Shown: positions 25,333 through 34,628 of the stretch, piece by piece
Numbering within the stretch: the first letter of the stretch is position 1
Layout of the letters: each line of letters starts with the position of its first letter
NCBI GenBank assembly: GCA_934409175.1
Contig: CAKRVX010000002.1
Span: 1-56,431, forward strand
Direction of reading: 5' to 3'
DNA: 56,431 bases
Origin: an uncultured Blautia sp.
Lineage (GTDB): Bacteria; Bacillota; Clostridia; Lachnospirales; Lachnospiraceae
The notes under the pieces: generated by a model
The model's input: only the letters and a program-made list of their open reading frames with translations
Told to the model about the DNA's origin: nothing
The model's database searches: none
Translations under genes and position numbers: made by a program

Positions 25333-27978
25333 TTAATTGTTTTCAAGATAATTCTGAAATTCTTCCATAGACATAAGAACTTTTCTGGGTTTCGTTCCCT
25401 CTTCCGGTCCTACTACACCCGCATCACAAAGCTGATCCATGATTCTGGCTGCTCTGTTAAAACCTATCTTGAACATTCTCTGAAGCATACCAATCGAAGC
25501 CTTTTCTTTCTCTATGATAAATTTTCCAGCCTCCTCAAAATGTACGTCTCTGTCATCTCCAGCTGCACCAACAGCTGCAAGAGGAGTGTTTACCTGCTGT
25601 TCAATCTGCTGATTGTACTGAACACCCGGATTCTTATCTGCCAGGAATTTTACCACTTCACTTACTTCTTCGTCTGATACAAAAGCACCCTGCAGTCTGG
25701 CAGGCTTCTGATAGCCCTGAGGATAAAAAAGCATATCACCTTTGCCAAGAAGTTTTTCAGCTCCGTTCATATCCAGAATAGTACGTGAATCCACTCCTGA
25801 AGACACAGAAAATGCGATCCTGGATGGCATATTCGCTTTGATCAGACCGGTAATAACATTTACAGATGGACGCTGTGTAGCGATAATCAGATGAATACCA
25901 GCTGCACGTGCAAGCTGCGCCAGACGGCAGATCGCATCTTCCACTTCTCCTGGTGCAACCATCATCAGATCTGCCAGCTCATCCACAATGATCACAATCT
26001 GTGGCAGTTTCTGAGGCGGTTCTTCTCCTTCTGCTACATGCATTGTTTCAATTTTCTTATTATATTCGTCAAGATTACGGACACCATATTCTGCAAAAGT
26101 ATTATATCTGTTTGTCATTTCAGTAACTGCCCAGTTTAATGCACCCGCTGCTTTTTTTGGCTCCGTAACCACAGGAATAAACAGATGAGGAATACCATTG
26201 TAGACACTGAGTTCTACCACTTTCGGATCGATCATGATCAGTTTTACATCTTCCGGTTTTGCTTTATACAAAATACTGATGATCAGTGTATTAATGCATA
26301 CTGACTTACCGGAACCAGTAGCGCCAGCGATAAGAAGATGAGGCATTTTGGAAATATCTGTCACTACAGTTTTACCTGCAATATCTTTTCCAACAGCAAA
26401 TGAAAGCCTGGATTTCGCTTTCTGGAACTCTTCTGACTGAAGAAGATCCCGAAGCATGACCGTACTGTTCTCTTTGTTCGGAACTTCAATTCCCACAGCC
26501 GCCTTTCCGGGAATCGGTGCTTCAATTCGTATATCCGGCGTAGCCAGGTTCAGCTTGATATCATCTGCCAGGCCAACAATCTTACTGACTTTCACTCCCA
26601 TCTCCGGCTGAAGTTCATAACGGGTAACAGTTGGTCCACAGCTTACATTGGTAACAGTCACATTTACACCAAAATTATGTAAAACTTCCTGAAGTTTCTG
26701 CGCAGTTTTTCTTAAATGTGTGTCAGAATCTCCCTGTGATTTTCCATTTCCCCTTTTCAGAAGATTCAGTGGCGGGAATTTATATTCCTTTTTTACGGCT
26801 GTCTCCTGGCTGCTGATCTCGTGCTGGATATTTACAATTCCATTTTGAATCTCTGCTTCAGAAGATTTCGGATTCTTCGAAGGCTGCCGCTGTGCCTTCT
26901 TCTCCTGAAAAGGGGGCATTTCCTCCTGAATTTCCGGCTGCTCAAAAACCTCAGATTCCTGTTCCGGCTGAATTTCTTCCGCTCTGTGAATTTCAAAATC
27001 CACAGCGGGCTGTTCAGCAGTTGCAGCAGTTTCCGACTGTTCTTCCACTTCCTGAGGCTCCATTATTTTTTCTTCATTCCTGTTCTGTTTCTTTTCGAGT
27101 TTCTTTCTTTTTTTCTTAGGTGTTTCTTTCTCCCCAAAACCTGTCAGCTTAGTACCGTCCAGAAATCCGCACTTCATTTTCTTTGCCTTGTCCGGGTCCA
27201 GCAGAAAATCTTCCTCTCCATCCTGGAAAATATCGTCTTCATTCTCAGCAATCTCGGCTTCCAGCTTACGGATTTTCTCTTCTCTGCGTTCCTCTCTCAT
27301 CTGCTGTCTCTGCTGCGCTCTGGCCTTTCTGCGAAGTTCTCGTTCCGGCTGTCCCTCCTGATAATAGATACGTCCGTTTTTAAACAAATCGCATATTTTG
27401 ATGACGATCATAGTAATAAAATCCAGAAGTGATCGCTGTGTTATGATAATCATACACACTATAAAAGCCAGAACAATGATTACGTATCCTCCTATGGTCC
27501 CAAAGGCGGAAGTAATAGAAATGCAAAGGGCACCGCCTACCAGACCACCACCAGTTCTATAGTCCGCACTCAGAGCAAAATAATCTCCCAGTGTGGTACT
27601 TGACATATAACCATCTGTGAGAAGCTGCACAGCACCGCACATAAAAATAAACATCACAACAGCAGCAGCAAGTTTCTTATATGCAAGTTTATTGGTTTTA
27701 TTTATCAGAACAAAAGCAGTGCCTATAAAGAACAATATCGGGAAAATATATACCATCAGACCAAATAATCCAAATCCAAAATTACTGATAGCATTTCCTA
27801 CAAAACCACCTAGTCCTAAATTACTTGCAAACAAAATAATACATGCTGCCAGAACCACAAATATGATGATCTCTGTCTGAAACTTTCCTGTTTCCTGCTG
27901 AATATTTTTTGTCTGCGCTTTTCCGGATTTTCTGCCTCCTCTCGCATTTCTGGTATTTCTACTTTTCGATGCTGCCAT
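25333..27978 (-). CDS. FtsK/SpoIIIE-family DNA translocase
   Basis: This membrane-anchored motor pumps double-stranded DNA during division or spore formation. It has four to five N-terminal membrane spans (to about residue 185) and a charged Glu/Gln/Pro-rich linker (about 210-390). The motor follows with Walker A LIAGATGSGKSVCINTLI and Walker B IVIIVDELADLMM, then the motif IIATQRPSVNVITGLIKANM. The C-terminal winged-helix gamma domain (MLQRMFKIGFNRAARIMDQL) reads DNA orientation sequences. 881 residues. The start is backed by AGGAGGGGAGACTTAA. Whether it plays the FtsK or the SpoIIIE role cannot be told. Confidence 0.95.
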   Translation of the reverse strand: MAASKSRNTRNARGGRKSGKAQTKNIQQETGKFQTEIIIFVVLAACIILFASNLGLGGFVGNAISNFGFGLFGLMVYIFPILFFIGTAFVLINKTNKLAYKKLAAAVVMFIFMCGAVQLLTDGYMSSTTLGDYFALSADYRTGGGLVGGALCISITSAFGTIGGYVIIVLAFIVCMIIITQRSLLDFITMIVIKICDLFKNGRIYYQEGQPERELRRKARAQQRQQMREERREEKIRKLEAEIAENEDDIFQDGEEDFLLDPDKAKKMKCGFLDGTKLTGFGEKETPKKKRKKLEKKQNRNEEKIMEPQEVEEQSETAATAEQPAVDFEIHRAEEIQPEQESEVFEQPEIQEEMPPFQEKKAQRQPSKNPKSSEAEIQNGIVNIQHEISSQETAVKKEYKFPPLNLLKRGNGKSQGDSDTHLRKTAQKLQEVLHNFGVNVTVTNVSCGPTVTRYELQPEMGVKVSKIVGLADDIKLNLATPDIRIEAPIPGKAAVGIEVPNKENSTVMLRDLLQSEEFQKAKSRLSFAVGKDIAGKTVVTDISKMPHLLIAGATGSGKSVCINTLIISILYKAKPEDVKLIMIDPKVVELSVYNGIPHLFIPVVTEPKKAAGALNWAVTEMTNRYNTFAEYGVRNLDEYNKKIETMHVAEGEEPPQKLPQIVIIVDELADLMMVAPGEVEDAICRLAQLARAAGIHLIIATQRPSVNVITGLIKANMPSRIAFSVSSGVDSRTILDMNGAEKLLGKGDMLFYPQGYQKPARLQGAFVSDEEVSEVVKFLADKNPGVQYNQQIEQQVNTPLAAVGAAGDDRDVHFEEAGKFIIEKEKASIGMLQRMFKIGFNRAARIMDQLCDAGVVGPEEGTKPRKVLMSMEEFQNYLENN

Positions 27979-28033
27979 TTAAGTCTCCCCTCCTGATCCA
28001 ATGCATTCCCAATTTATCCGGACCTGCATTTTC

Positions 28034-28912
28034 TTACAAAATAAAATTCACCGCCAGCGCAAATACTCCGGCTATAAAAGAATAATATGCAAAATTACGC
28101 AGTTTACCTTTCTGCGTCAGCTGAAGCACAGAACGAATCACAAGACAGCTCACAACCCCTGCTACGATCATCGCAAATACACATGCAATCCCCAGTCCAA
28201 CTGTCATTTCTGAAGACCCGAAATATTTTGCCTCAGCAAAAAAAGCTCCCACAATTGCAGGAAGACTCATAAAAACGGAAAAACGTACAGCAAATTTACG
28301 ACTGTATCCACACAGAAGCGCCGCGCATATGGTAAATGCCATTCTGGAAATTCCCGGAAATACCGCAATTCCCTGACAAATACCAATCCACATAGCAGTA
28401 TCGTAAGCAGCCTCCCTTGGTCCCTTCGTGCCACCGGATTTATTCAGATCAGTGACCAGAAGAAGTATGCCTGTGATCAGAAAACCAATCCCCTGAAAAA
28501 TAGGTGAATCCGCCGCAAGCAATGCCAGTCTGCCTGATACCAGCCCCAGACAAACTGTCGGAATCATAGAAATCACCAGCAAAGCTGCAAATTTGCGATA
28601 TGTACCTGTAACAATACGCGCATATTTTAAATGTCCACCCGTCTTTTTATTATGAACAAACAGATTGATGTTTCCAATCACATCCAAAAACATCTGAACC
28701 AGTTCAATTCCAAGCCGTTTCAAATCTTTTTTAAATAAAAATATAATTGCAGCAGCCGTTCCCAGATGAAGCATGGATTCTATCAGCAATCCTGTATCAT
28801 GTCCGATCCCCATCAACTGCTCTATCACGCATAGATGTCCCAGACTGCTGACAGGAAGAAACTCTGTGAAAGCCTGAATCACTGCCAGTAAAATTAAATA
28901 TAAAACTATCAT
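28034..28912 (-). CDS. uppP: Undecaprenyl-diphosphatase (UppP/BacA family), divergent
   Basis: UppP recycles the lipid carrier of cell-wall synthesis by removing a phosphate from undecaprenyl diphosphate. The family motif at the N-terminus is AFTEFLPVSSLGHLCV, with the conserved glutamate, serine and histidine. The second motif reads FPGISRMAFTICAALLCGYS, where most members have GxSRSGATI; the key arginine is kept. There are about eight membrane spans in 292 residues. The changes (SSLGH for SSSGH, SRMAF for SRSGA) suggest a variant subfamily. It probably has a distinct paralogue elsewhere. Confidence 0.9.
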   Translation of the reverse strand: MIVLYLILLAVIQAFTEFLPVSSLGHLCVIEQLMGIGHDTGLLIESMLHLGTAAAIIFLFKKDLKRLGIELVQMFLDVIGNINLFVHNKKTGGHLKYARIVTGTYRKFAALLVISMIPTVCLGLVSGRLALLAADSPIFQGIGFLITGILLLVTDLNKSGGTKGPREAAYDTAMWIGICQGIAVFPGISRMAFTICAALLCGYSRKFAVRFSVFMSLPAIVGAFFAEAKYFGSSEMTVGLGIACVFAMIVAGVVSCLVIRSVLQLTQKGKLRNFAYYSFIAGVFALAVNFIL

Positions 28913-28999
28913 AAATCCGATTCCTTTTCTCGTATACTATCTGAGTTATTATAGCACAGTTTAAAATGGTTTACAACTGCTGAACTCCGTGCAAAAACA

Positions 29000-29036
29000 C
29001 AGAACCTCCCGGTTTTACTCTAACCGGGAGGTTCTG
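29000..29036 (-). terminator. Terminator after nfnB
   Basis: A perfect 15-bp stem (CAGAACCTCCCGGTT with AACCGGGAGGTTCTG), 7-base loop, followed on the minus strand by TGTTTTTGC. Confidence 0.9.
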
Positions 29037-29057
29037 TCTGATTTATACCAGTTCTTT

Positions 29058-30452
29058 TTATTTATTTTTCAGATATTCATCAATACCTCTGGCACCAGCT
29101 TTACCTGCACCCATAGCAAGGATAACAGTAGCTGCACCTGTAACAGCATCACCACCGGCATATACGCCGTCTTTGGATGTCTTACCTGTTTCTTCTTCAG
29201 CAACGATACATCTTCTCTTATTAATTTCAAGACCTTTAGTTGTAGAAGAGATCAGCGGGTTCGGTGAAGTACCAAGAGACATGATAACTGTATCTACATC
29301 CATGTCATACTCGGATCCTGGAATCTCAACCGGGCGACGTCTTCCGGAAGCATCCGGCTCACCAAGTTCCATCTTAACGACCTTCATGCCTTTTACATGA
29401 CCGTTCTCATCAACAAGGATTTCCTTCGGGTTTGTAAGAAGATCAAAGATGATTCCTTCTTCTTTCGCATGATGAACTTCTTCTGCTCTTGCAGGAAGCT
29501 CTGCTTCGCTTCTTCTGTATACGATATGTACTTCAGCACCAAGTCTTAAAGCTGTTCTTGCTGCATCCATAGCAACGTTACCGCCACCTACAACTGCAAC
29601 TTTCTTACCAGCTGCGATCGGTGTATCATAAGAATCATCAAAAGCTTTCATCAGGTTGCTTCTTGTAAGGTATTCGTTCGCAGAGAATACACCGCTTGCA
29701 TTTTCACCCGGAATACCCATAAACATTGGAAGTCCGGCACCGGAACCGATAAATACAGCTTCAAATCCTTCATCTTCAATCAGCTGATCGATTGTTGTGG
29801 ATTTACCGATAACTACATTAGTCTCAAACTTAACGCCTAATTCTTTAACTTTCTCGATCTCTTTCTTAACAACTTTCTGTTTCGGAAGACGGAACTCCGG
29901 AATACCGTAAACAAGAACGCCACCAAGTTCATGAAGAGCTTCGAATACAGTTACATCATATCCAGCCTTTGCAAGGTCACCTGCGCAGGTAAGTCCGGAA
30001 GGACCGGAACCGATAACTGCAACTTTATGTCCGTTTTTAACTTCTGCTCCTGCTGGTTTGATATCATGCTCCAGAGCATAGTCAGCAACAAATCTCTCCA
30101 ATTTACCGATAGAAACGGCTTCACCTTTGACACCACGGATACATTTACCTTCACACTGTGACTCCTGAGGACATACACGTCCGCAGATAGCCGGAAGTGC
30201 GGAAGATAATCCGATCACTTTGTATGCTTCTTCGATCTTTCCTTCTTTGATCTGTTCAATAAATCCAGGAATGTTAATGGATACAGGGCAGCCTTCTACA
30301 CATTTCGGTTTCTTGCAGCCTAAGCATCTCTGTGCTTCTTCCATTGCTTCTTCCTGATTGTATCCAAGACAAACTTCTTCAAAGTTTGTTGCACGTACCT
30401 TCGGATCCTGTTCTCTTACAGGAACTTTCTTTAACATCTTTGCATCTGCCAT
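29058..30452 (-). CDS. NfnB-like / glutamate synthase small-subunit-like oxidoreductase
   Basis: The N-terminal domain binds two iron-sulfur clusters (CLGCKKPKCVEGCPV and CGRVCPQESQCEGKCIRG). Two dinucleotide folds follow: FAD at KVAVIGSGPSGLTCAGDLAK and NAD(P)H at KKVAVVGGGNVAMDAARTAL. 464 residues. Many genomes label it GltA. The partner gene directly upstream (sharing one base) encodes the FAD/2Fe-2S protein of the NfnAB pair, so the two more likely form the electron-bifurcating NADH-dependent ferredoxin:NADP oxidoreductase than a glutamate synthase. No glutamate synthase large subunit is in the window. Confidence 0.93.
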   Translation of the reverse strand: MADAKMLKKVPVREQDPKVRATNFEEVCLGYNQEEAMEEAQRCLGCKKPKCVEGCPVSINIPGFIEQIKEGKIEEAYKVIGLSSALPAICGRVCPQESQCEGKCIRGVKGEAVSIGKLERFVADYALEHDIKPAGAEVKNGHKVAVIGSGPSGLTCAGDLAKAGYDVTVFEALHELGGVLVYGIPEFRLPKQKVVKKEIEKVKELGVKFETNVVIGKSTTIDQLIEDEGFEAVFIGSGAGLPMFMGIPGENASGVFSANEYLTRSNLMKAFDDSYDTPIAAGKKVAVVGGGNVAMDAARTALRLGAEVHIVYRRSEAELPARAEEVHHAKEEGIIFDLLTNPKEILVDENGHVKGMKVVKMELGEPDASGRRRPVEIPGSEYDMDVDTVIMSLGTSPNPLISSTTKGLEINKRRCIVAEEETGKTSKDGVYAGGDAVTGAATVILAMGAGKAGARGIDEYLKNK

Positions 30453-31339
30453 TACTTGTCACCTCCGCACTGTCCGCATCCACCGTGGTGGGTATCGCCT
30501 TCCTGAAGCTTCAGTAATGCACGACCTTCTTCGGTCTTGTACATCTGGCTTCTCTTCATAGCCTGATCAAAATCAACGAGATGTCCGTCGAATTCCGGTC
30601 CGTCTACGCAGGCAAATTTAATCTCATCGCCAACCTGAAGACGGCATGCTCCGCACATACCGGTTCCATCAACCATGATCGGGTTCATGCTGACAATTGT
30701 ATGAATGCCAAGTTTCTTAGTCAGAAGACAGACGAATTTCATCATGATCATCGGTCCGATTGCTACACAGACATCATAATGTTTGCCCTCGTTTGTTACC
30801 AGATCTTCAAGAGTCTTGGTAACCATACCGGAACGTCCATAAGAACCGTCATCTGTTGTAACATACAGATTCGAAGCTGCTCCAAGTTCTTTCTCAAGGA
30901 TAACCATATCCTTTGTCTTAGCACCAAGGATTACGTCTGCTGTGATTCCGTGCTCATGCAGCCATTTAACCTGTGGGTAAACAGGTGCTGTACCAACACC
31001 GCCGGCAACAAATACCAGTTTCTTCTTCTTTAATTCTTCGATATCTTCGTTTACAAACTCGGATGGACATCCAAGAGGTCCTACGAAGTCACGGAAAGAA
31101 TCTCCGGCTTTTAATTCGGACATCTTGATAGTAGATGCACCGATCTCCTGGAATACAATTGTAATTGTTCCTTCTTCACGATCGTAGTCACAAATAGTAA
31201 GCGGGATTCTCTCGCCCTTCTCGTCCATCTTTACAATGATAAATTGTCCTGGCTGACAATGGCTTGCAACACGCGGTGCGTGTACAACCATAAGATGGAT
31301 CTTAGCTGCCAGTGTCTCAGCTTTTAAAATCTTATACAT
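30452..31339 (-). CDS. NfnA-like ferredoxin-NADP reductase subunit
   Basis: This FAD and 2Fe-2S protein resembles the dihydroorotate dehydrogenase electron-transfer subunit. FAD binding is seen at RIPLTICDYDREEG, NAD binding at VFVAGGVGTAPVYPQVKWLH and the 2Fe-2S ligands at CGACRLQVGDEIKFACVDG; a further cysteine-rich tail is HHGGCGQCGGDK. 295 residues. The start at 31339 follows GCGAGGAGGAAAACC. Its stop overlaps the next start by one base, so both subunits are made together. In NfnAB this subunit handles NADH and ferredoxin traffic in fermentation. Confidence 0.93.
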   Translation of the reverse strand: MYKILKAETLAAKIHLMVVHAPRVASHCQPGQFIIVKMDEKGERIPLTICDYDREEGTITIVFQEIGASTIKMSELKAGDSFRDFVGPLGCPSEFVNEDIEELKKKKLVFVAGGVGTAPVYPQVKWLHEHGITADVILGAKTKDMVILEKELGAASNLYVTTDDGSYGRSGMVTKTLEDLVTNEGKHYDVCVAIGPMIMMKFVCLLTKKLGIHTIVSMNPIMVDGTGMCGACRLQVGDEIKFACVDGPEFDGHLVDFDQAMKRSQMYKTEEGRALLKLQEGDTHHGGCGQCGGDK

Positions 31340-31537
31340 GGTTTTCCTCCTCGCAAATAATAAACCTCTAATAATAATACGCCAAAAACTGACATATGGC
31401 AAGGGTTGTTTTATAATACGGGCAAGAAATTTTTATCTTTTTAAAATAAACTCTCTGTATTGTCTCAACAAATAGCACCAATCTTTTTATTAAGCAATAT
31501 TTTCAGACTATATCAGTCTAATTTTCAACATTATATT

Positions 31538-32392
31538 TTACTGTCGTTTCTCTATCAGTTCATATAATTTTGCAAGCGCTTCTTTAATACCCCCCACTTC
31601 ATCAATCAATCCTTCTTTCACTGCATCTTTTCCTTCCAGCATGGTTCCTACATCTTTTACAAGCTGAGTGGTATCCAGCATCAGTTCTTCCAGACGCTGC
31701 TGGGATGCTTTTGAATGTTGTGAAATAAATGTGGTAATACGATCCTGGATCTTCTCCATATTCCGATAGGTCTGAGCAACGCCGATAAACATTCCGCTGG
31801 AGCGCACCGGATGGATCACCATAGTCGCACTGGGAACTACAAAAGAATAATCAGCAGAAACTGCCATCGGAACTCCGATAGAATGACCACCGCCCAAAAC
31901 CAGAGAAACAGTGGGAATGCTCAGAGATGCGATCATTTCCGCAATAGCAAGTCCTGCTTCCACATCTCCTCCTACCGTATTTAACAAGATCAACAGACCT
32001 TCAATTTCTTCATCATCCTCAATGATAGCAAGTTTTGGCAGCACATGTTCATATTTCGTTGTTTTAGAATGCGAAGGCGCAGACTCATGACCTTCCACTT
32101 CTCCGATAATTGTCAGGAGTTCCACTTTGTGCTTTCTGGAATTACTGTCCAGAACTACCTGTCCCATTTCTTTGATCTGTTCATTTTGTGTATCTTCCTT
32201 TTTCATGTTCTGCTCTTTTCCTGAATCTTTGTTCTCCTGTTCATCCACACTCAAATCTTCATCAGAAAAATTTTTATCATTTGTTCTCTGCTGCTCATTC
32301 TGATATCTGCACATTTCCGCATATTCATCCAGAACTCCCATTTCTCTTTTTTCTGTTTCCGATTTCCCATAATCTTTCTTAATATCCCACAT
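31538..32392 (-). CDS. ClpP-class serine protease, TepA-like
   Basis: The ClpP fold appears at LLILLNTVGGDVEAGLAIAE. The nucleophile is probably the serine in LGGGHSIGVPMAVSADYSF, and the histidine is in ATMVIHPVRSSG. Related TepA in Bacillus aids protein export and degrades spore proteins. A charged N-terminal region (about 100 residues) precedes the fold. 284 residues. The start follows GGAGGTATTTTT, and this site lies in the 3' arm of the upstream terminator (32396-32427). It is cytoplasmic by sequence. Confidence 0.87.
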   Translation of the reverse strand: MWDIKKDYGKSETEKREMGVLDEYAEMCRYQNEQQRTNDKNFSDEDLSVDEQENKDSGKEQNMKKEDTQNEQIKEMGQVVLDSNSRKHKVELLTIIGEVEGHESAPSHSKTTKYEHVLPKLAIIEDDEEIEGLLILLNTVGGDVEAGLAIAEMIASLSIPTVSLVLGGGHSIGVPMAVSADYSFVVPSATMVIHPVRSSGMFIGVAQTYRNMEKIQDRITTFISQHSKASQQRLEELMLDTTQLVKDVGTMLEGKDAVKEGLIDEVGGIKEALAKLYELIEKRQ

Positions 32393-32395
32393 AAA

Positions 32396-32427
32396 AATAC
32401 CTCCAAGATTTTGCTCCTGGAGGTATT
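32396..32427 (-). terminator. rbsK terminator that contains the tepA ribosome-binding site
   Basis: AATACCTCCA pairs with TGGAGGTATT (10 bp, 12-base loop) and on the minus strand is followed by a T-run. The 3' arm holds the GGAGG of the next gene, so the same hairpin would hide it in read-through RNA. Confidence 0.75.
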
Positions 32428-32467
32428 ATGTATCATTTTCCTTAAAATATTCTTCTTATATTCCTGT

Positions 32468-33355
32468 TTATCTGTTTAATTCCTTTTCAACTTCTTCCCG
32501 TGTCGGCATTCCTGTCTGTGCTCCAAATTTCTCAGTAGAAAGACTCGCTGCTGTATTTGCAAAACGAAGTGCGCTTTCCAGATCAGCATTCTCCGCAAGC
32601 ATAGTACAGAATGCACCGTTTAATGTATCACCGGCACCTGTAGTATCCGCAACCTTTGCCGGACGTACCGGCACATGAACAAGCGTCCCATCTTTCTTTG
32701 CTGCTGCCACACCATCAGATCCAAGTGTGATCACAAGTTTCTCAGGATATGTTTTCAATAATTCTTCTGTATTTGCATCCGCTCCAAATAAAATTTTAGC
32801 TTCATGTTCATTTGGCGTCAGCCATGTGATCTTCTCCAGAACTTCTTTCTTTACTTCTCTTGCAGGAGCCGGATTCAATACAACTTTGATTCCATTTTCA
32901 TGGCAGATGTTTACCACATATTCTACTGTTTCTGCCGGGATTTCATGCTGCATAACCACATAGTCGGATTTCATCAGATCTTCTCTGATGCTGTCAATGT
33001 ATTCACAGTCAACTTTTCCATTAGCCCCTGCAACTACGATGATCGTATTATCATTCTCACCTACTGTGATAATAGCCAGTCCTGTCGGTACACCTGCAAT
33101 CTTCCGAATGTTTCCTGTCTTAACCCCGTTCCTCGCAAGGTTATCGATCAACACCTGTCCGTTGTTGTCATCTCCTACACATCCGAACATCTCTACATCT
33201 GCTCCAAGTCTGGCCATGGCGACTGCCTGGTTTGCCCCCTTTCCGCCAGGGATATAACTTAAGGTATCACCGTGAAGTGTCTCTCCTTTCAGTGGAATTC
33301 TCTCTGCAGTTACTGTCTGATCCATGTTGATACTTCCTACTACTGAAATTTTCAT
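32468..33355 (-). CDS. rbsK: Ribokinase
   Basis: RbsK phosphorylates D-ribose to ribose-5-phosphate. PfkB-family signatures are clear: GSINMDQTVTAERIPLKGET at the start, YIPGGKGANQAVAMARLGAD, and the catalytic loop ADTTGAGDTLNGAFCTMLA. 295 residues. The start follows AGGAGGAAGAGAAT. It lies 25 bases after a LacI-type regulator and is probably co-transcribed with it; no ribose transporter or RbsD is beside them. A related sugar or nucleoside-derived ribose is possible. Confidence 0.94.
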   Translation of the reverse strand: MKISVVGSINMDQTVTAERIPLKGETLHGDTLSYIPGGKGANQAVAMARLGADVEMFGCVGDDNNGQVLIDNLARNGVKTGNIRKIAGVPTGLAIITVGENDNTIIVVAGANGKVDCEYIDSIREDLMKSDYVVMQHEIPAETVEYVVNICHENGIKVVLNPAPAREVKKEVLEKITWLTPNEHEAKILFGADANTEELLKTYPEKLVITLGSDGVAAAKKDGTLVHVPVRPAKVADTTGAGDTLNGAFCTMLAENADLESALRFANTAASLSTEKFGAQTGMPTREEVEKELNR

Positions 33356-33380
33356 ATTCTCTTCCTCCTGTATTTATTTC

Positions 33381-34364
33381 TTACTTCATAACTGTTGTTT
33401 CTCTTTTTACTAAAGTTACCGGAAATTTATTTACCCGCGTTACATCAGCCCCTGTTGCATAATTTATAATACACTGTACTGCTGTTTTTCCCATATCTGC
33501 AATTGGCTGCCGGATTGTCGTAAGCTCTGGTGTCACCAGATGTGACAGTGCCACATTATCAAACCCTATGATCTGCACATCCTCCGGAATCTGATATCCA
33601 TGTCGTTTCAAAACTTTGAACACAGAAATTGCTACCATATCATTACAGGAAATAATTCCGTCAACTGCCGGATATTTCTCCAGAATCTCCTCTGCCACCA
33701 GCTGTCCCTGTTCAAAGTCGTATTCACATTCCAAATTCTGGACTTTCCGTCCGTACTGTTTACAGGTATCTACATATCCTCGATATCTCTCTCTGGCACT
33801 GGAATATTTCTGTGGTCCAGAGATATTTACAATGTTTCTGCATCCACACTGGATCAGATGTCTGGCTGCCAGCTTTCCACCTTCATAATGGTCAGCTTCC
33901 ACGAAAGCCAGTTCTCCGTCTACGTGAATACGTCTGTCTACAACCACTATCGGAATTCTGCAATCCTTAACCTCTGCATCAATCTCTTCATTATTGGTCA
34001 TGAGAATGATTCCATCTGCATTCATTCTGGAAAGCATTCGTATACTTTCTTTTTCTTTCTCAGGTTCGTTCTCAGAATAGCACAACGTCATCCTGTATCC
34101 TTGTGCATATGCTTCACCTTCGATTGATCTGGCCATTTCTGTAAAGAATGGATTCTCAATATCCGGAGCGATCACGCCGATGATCTTTGATGACTTCTTA
34201 AACAGGGAACGGGCGACTTCATTTGGTTTGAAACCCGTTTCAGAGATAGCATTCAAAACTCTTTGCATTTTTTCTTCATCTACTTTTGCTGTTCCGTTCA
34301 TTACTCTGGATACTGTAGAAGGAGAAACTCCTGCCAATTTTGCTACGTCTCGAATACTTGTCAT
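33381..34364 (-). CDS. LacI-family repressor (probable ribose regulator)
   Basis: The helix-turn-helix is TSIRDVAKLAGVSPSTVSRV followed by the hinge (NEVARSLFKKSSKIIGVIAP), and a periplasmic-binding-like sensor domain completes 327 residues. The ATG at 34364 has GGCAGGAGGCGACAGACA before it; the 17 residues upstream in frame are not conserved. Two copies of a LacI-type operator are present: one at +1 of its own promoter and one inside this gene. It controls itself and rbsK. Ribose is the likely effector by neighbourhood only. Confidence 0.92.
   Translation of the reverse strand: MTSIRDVAKLAGVSPSTVSRVMNGTAKVDEEKMQRVLNAISETGFKPNEVARSLFKKSSKIIGVIAPDIENPFFTEMARSIEGEAYAQGYRMTLCYSENEPEKEKESIRMLSRMNADGIILMTNNEEIDAEVKDCRIPIVVVDRRIHVDGELAFVEADHYEGGKLAARHLIQCGCRNIVNISGPQKYSSARERYRGYVDTCKQYGRKVQNLECEYDFEQGQLVAEEILEKYPAVDGIISCNDMVAISVFKVLKRHGYQIPEDVQIIGFDNVALSHLVTPELTTIRQPIADMGKTAVQCIINYATGADVTRVNKFPVTLVKRETTVMK
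34228..34243. promoter_or_regulatory. Second LacI-type operator inside the lacI-like gene
   Basis: TTGAAACCCGTTTCAG repeats the promoter-proximal operator over 15 identical bases (16 with the preceding T). It encodes the ETGFK part of the hinge helix, a motif common in LacI proteins, so part of the match may be forced by the protein. Confidence 0.5.
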
Positions 34365-34399
34365 TGTCTGTCGCCTCCTGCCATTGTGCATTTTCTCTT

Positions 34400-34415
34400 T
34401 TGAAACCCGTTTCAA
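34400..34415. promoter_or_regulatory. LacI-type operator at the lacI-rbsK promoter
   Basis: TTGAAACCCGTTTCAA is a 16-base palindrome (two central C residues excepted), the classic LacI-family form. It covers the predicted transcription start. Confidence 0.85.
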
Positions 34416-34424
34416 GGTGATTTC

Positions 34425-34452
34425 ATCATATCATTTTCACAATTAATGTCAA
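34425..34452 (-). promoter_or_regulatory. lacI-rbsK promoter
   Basis: TTGACA (34447-34452) and TATGAT (34425-34430), 16-base spacer, with TGA before the -10. Start of transcription would be near 34418. Confidence 0.8.
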
Positions 34453-34548
34453 CGGAATTTTCAGTAAAAAATATTTTTCGGCGTTTATTATAAATTTCAA
34501 ATGGACAATTTGTACAATATATCCGATAAACTTTCATGTACTATAACA

Positions 34549-34606
34549 AAAATGACCTTTTTCATATGACGGCCACCTTAGCCATACATATAAAAAAGAT
34601 CATTTT
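34549..34606 (-). terminator. Terminator after yebC
   Basis: Arms of 20 bases (AAAATGATCTTTTTTATATG and its near-complement) around an 18-base loop, with a T-run on the minus strand, just after the stop at 34629. Confidence 0.8.
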
Positions 34607-34628
34607 CTCATTAATCAATGTTATTCAA

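Noticed and set aside
26821..27432. Long plus-strand reading frames opposite ftsK and other genes
   Set aside because: They lie opposite well-supported genes, lack ribosome-binding sites and have the low-complexity composition expected from antisense frames.
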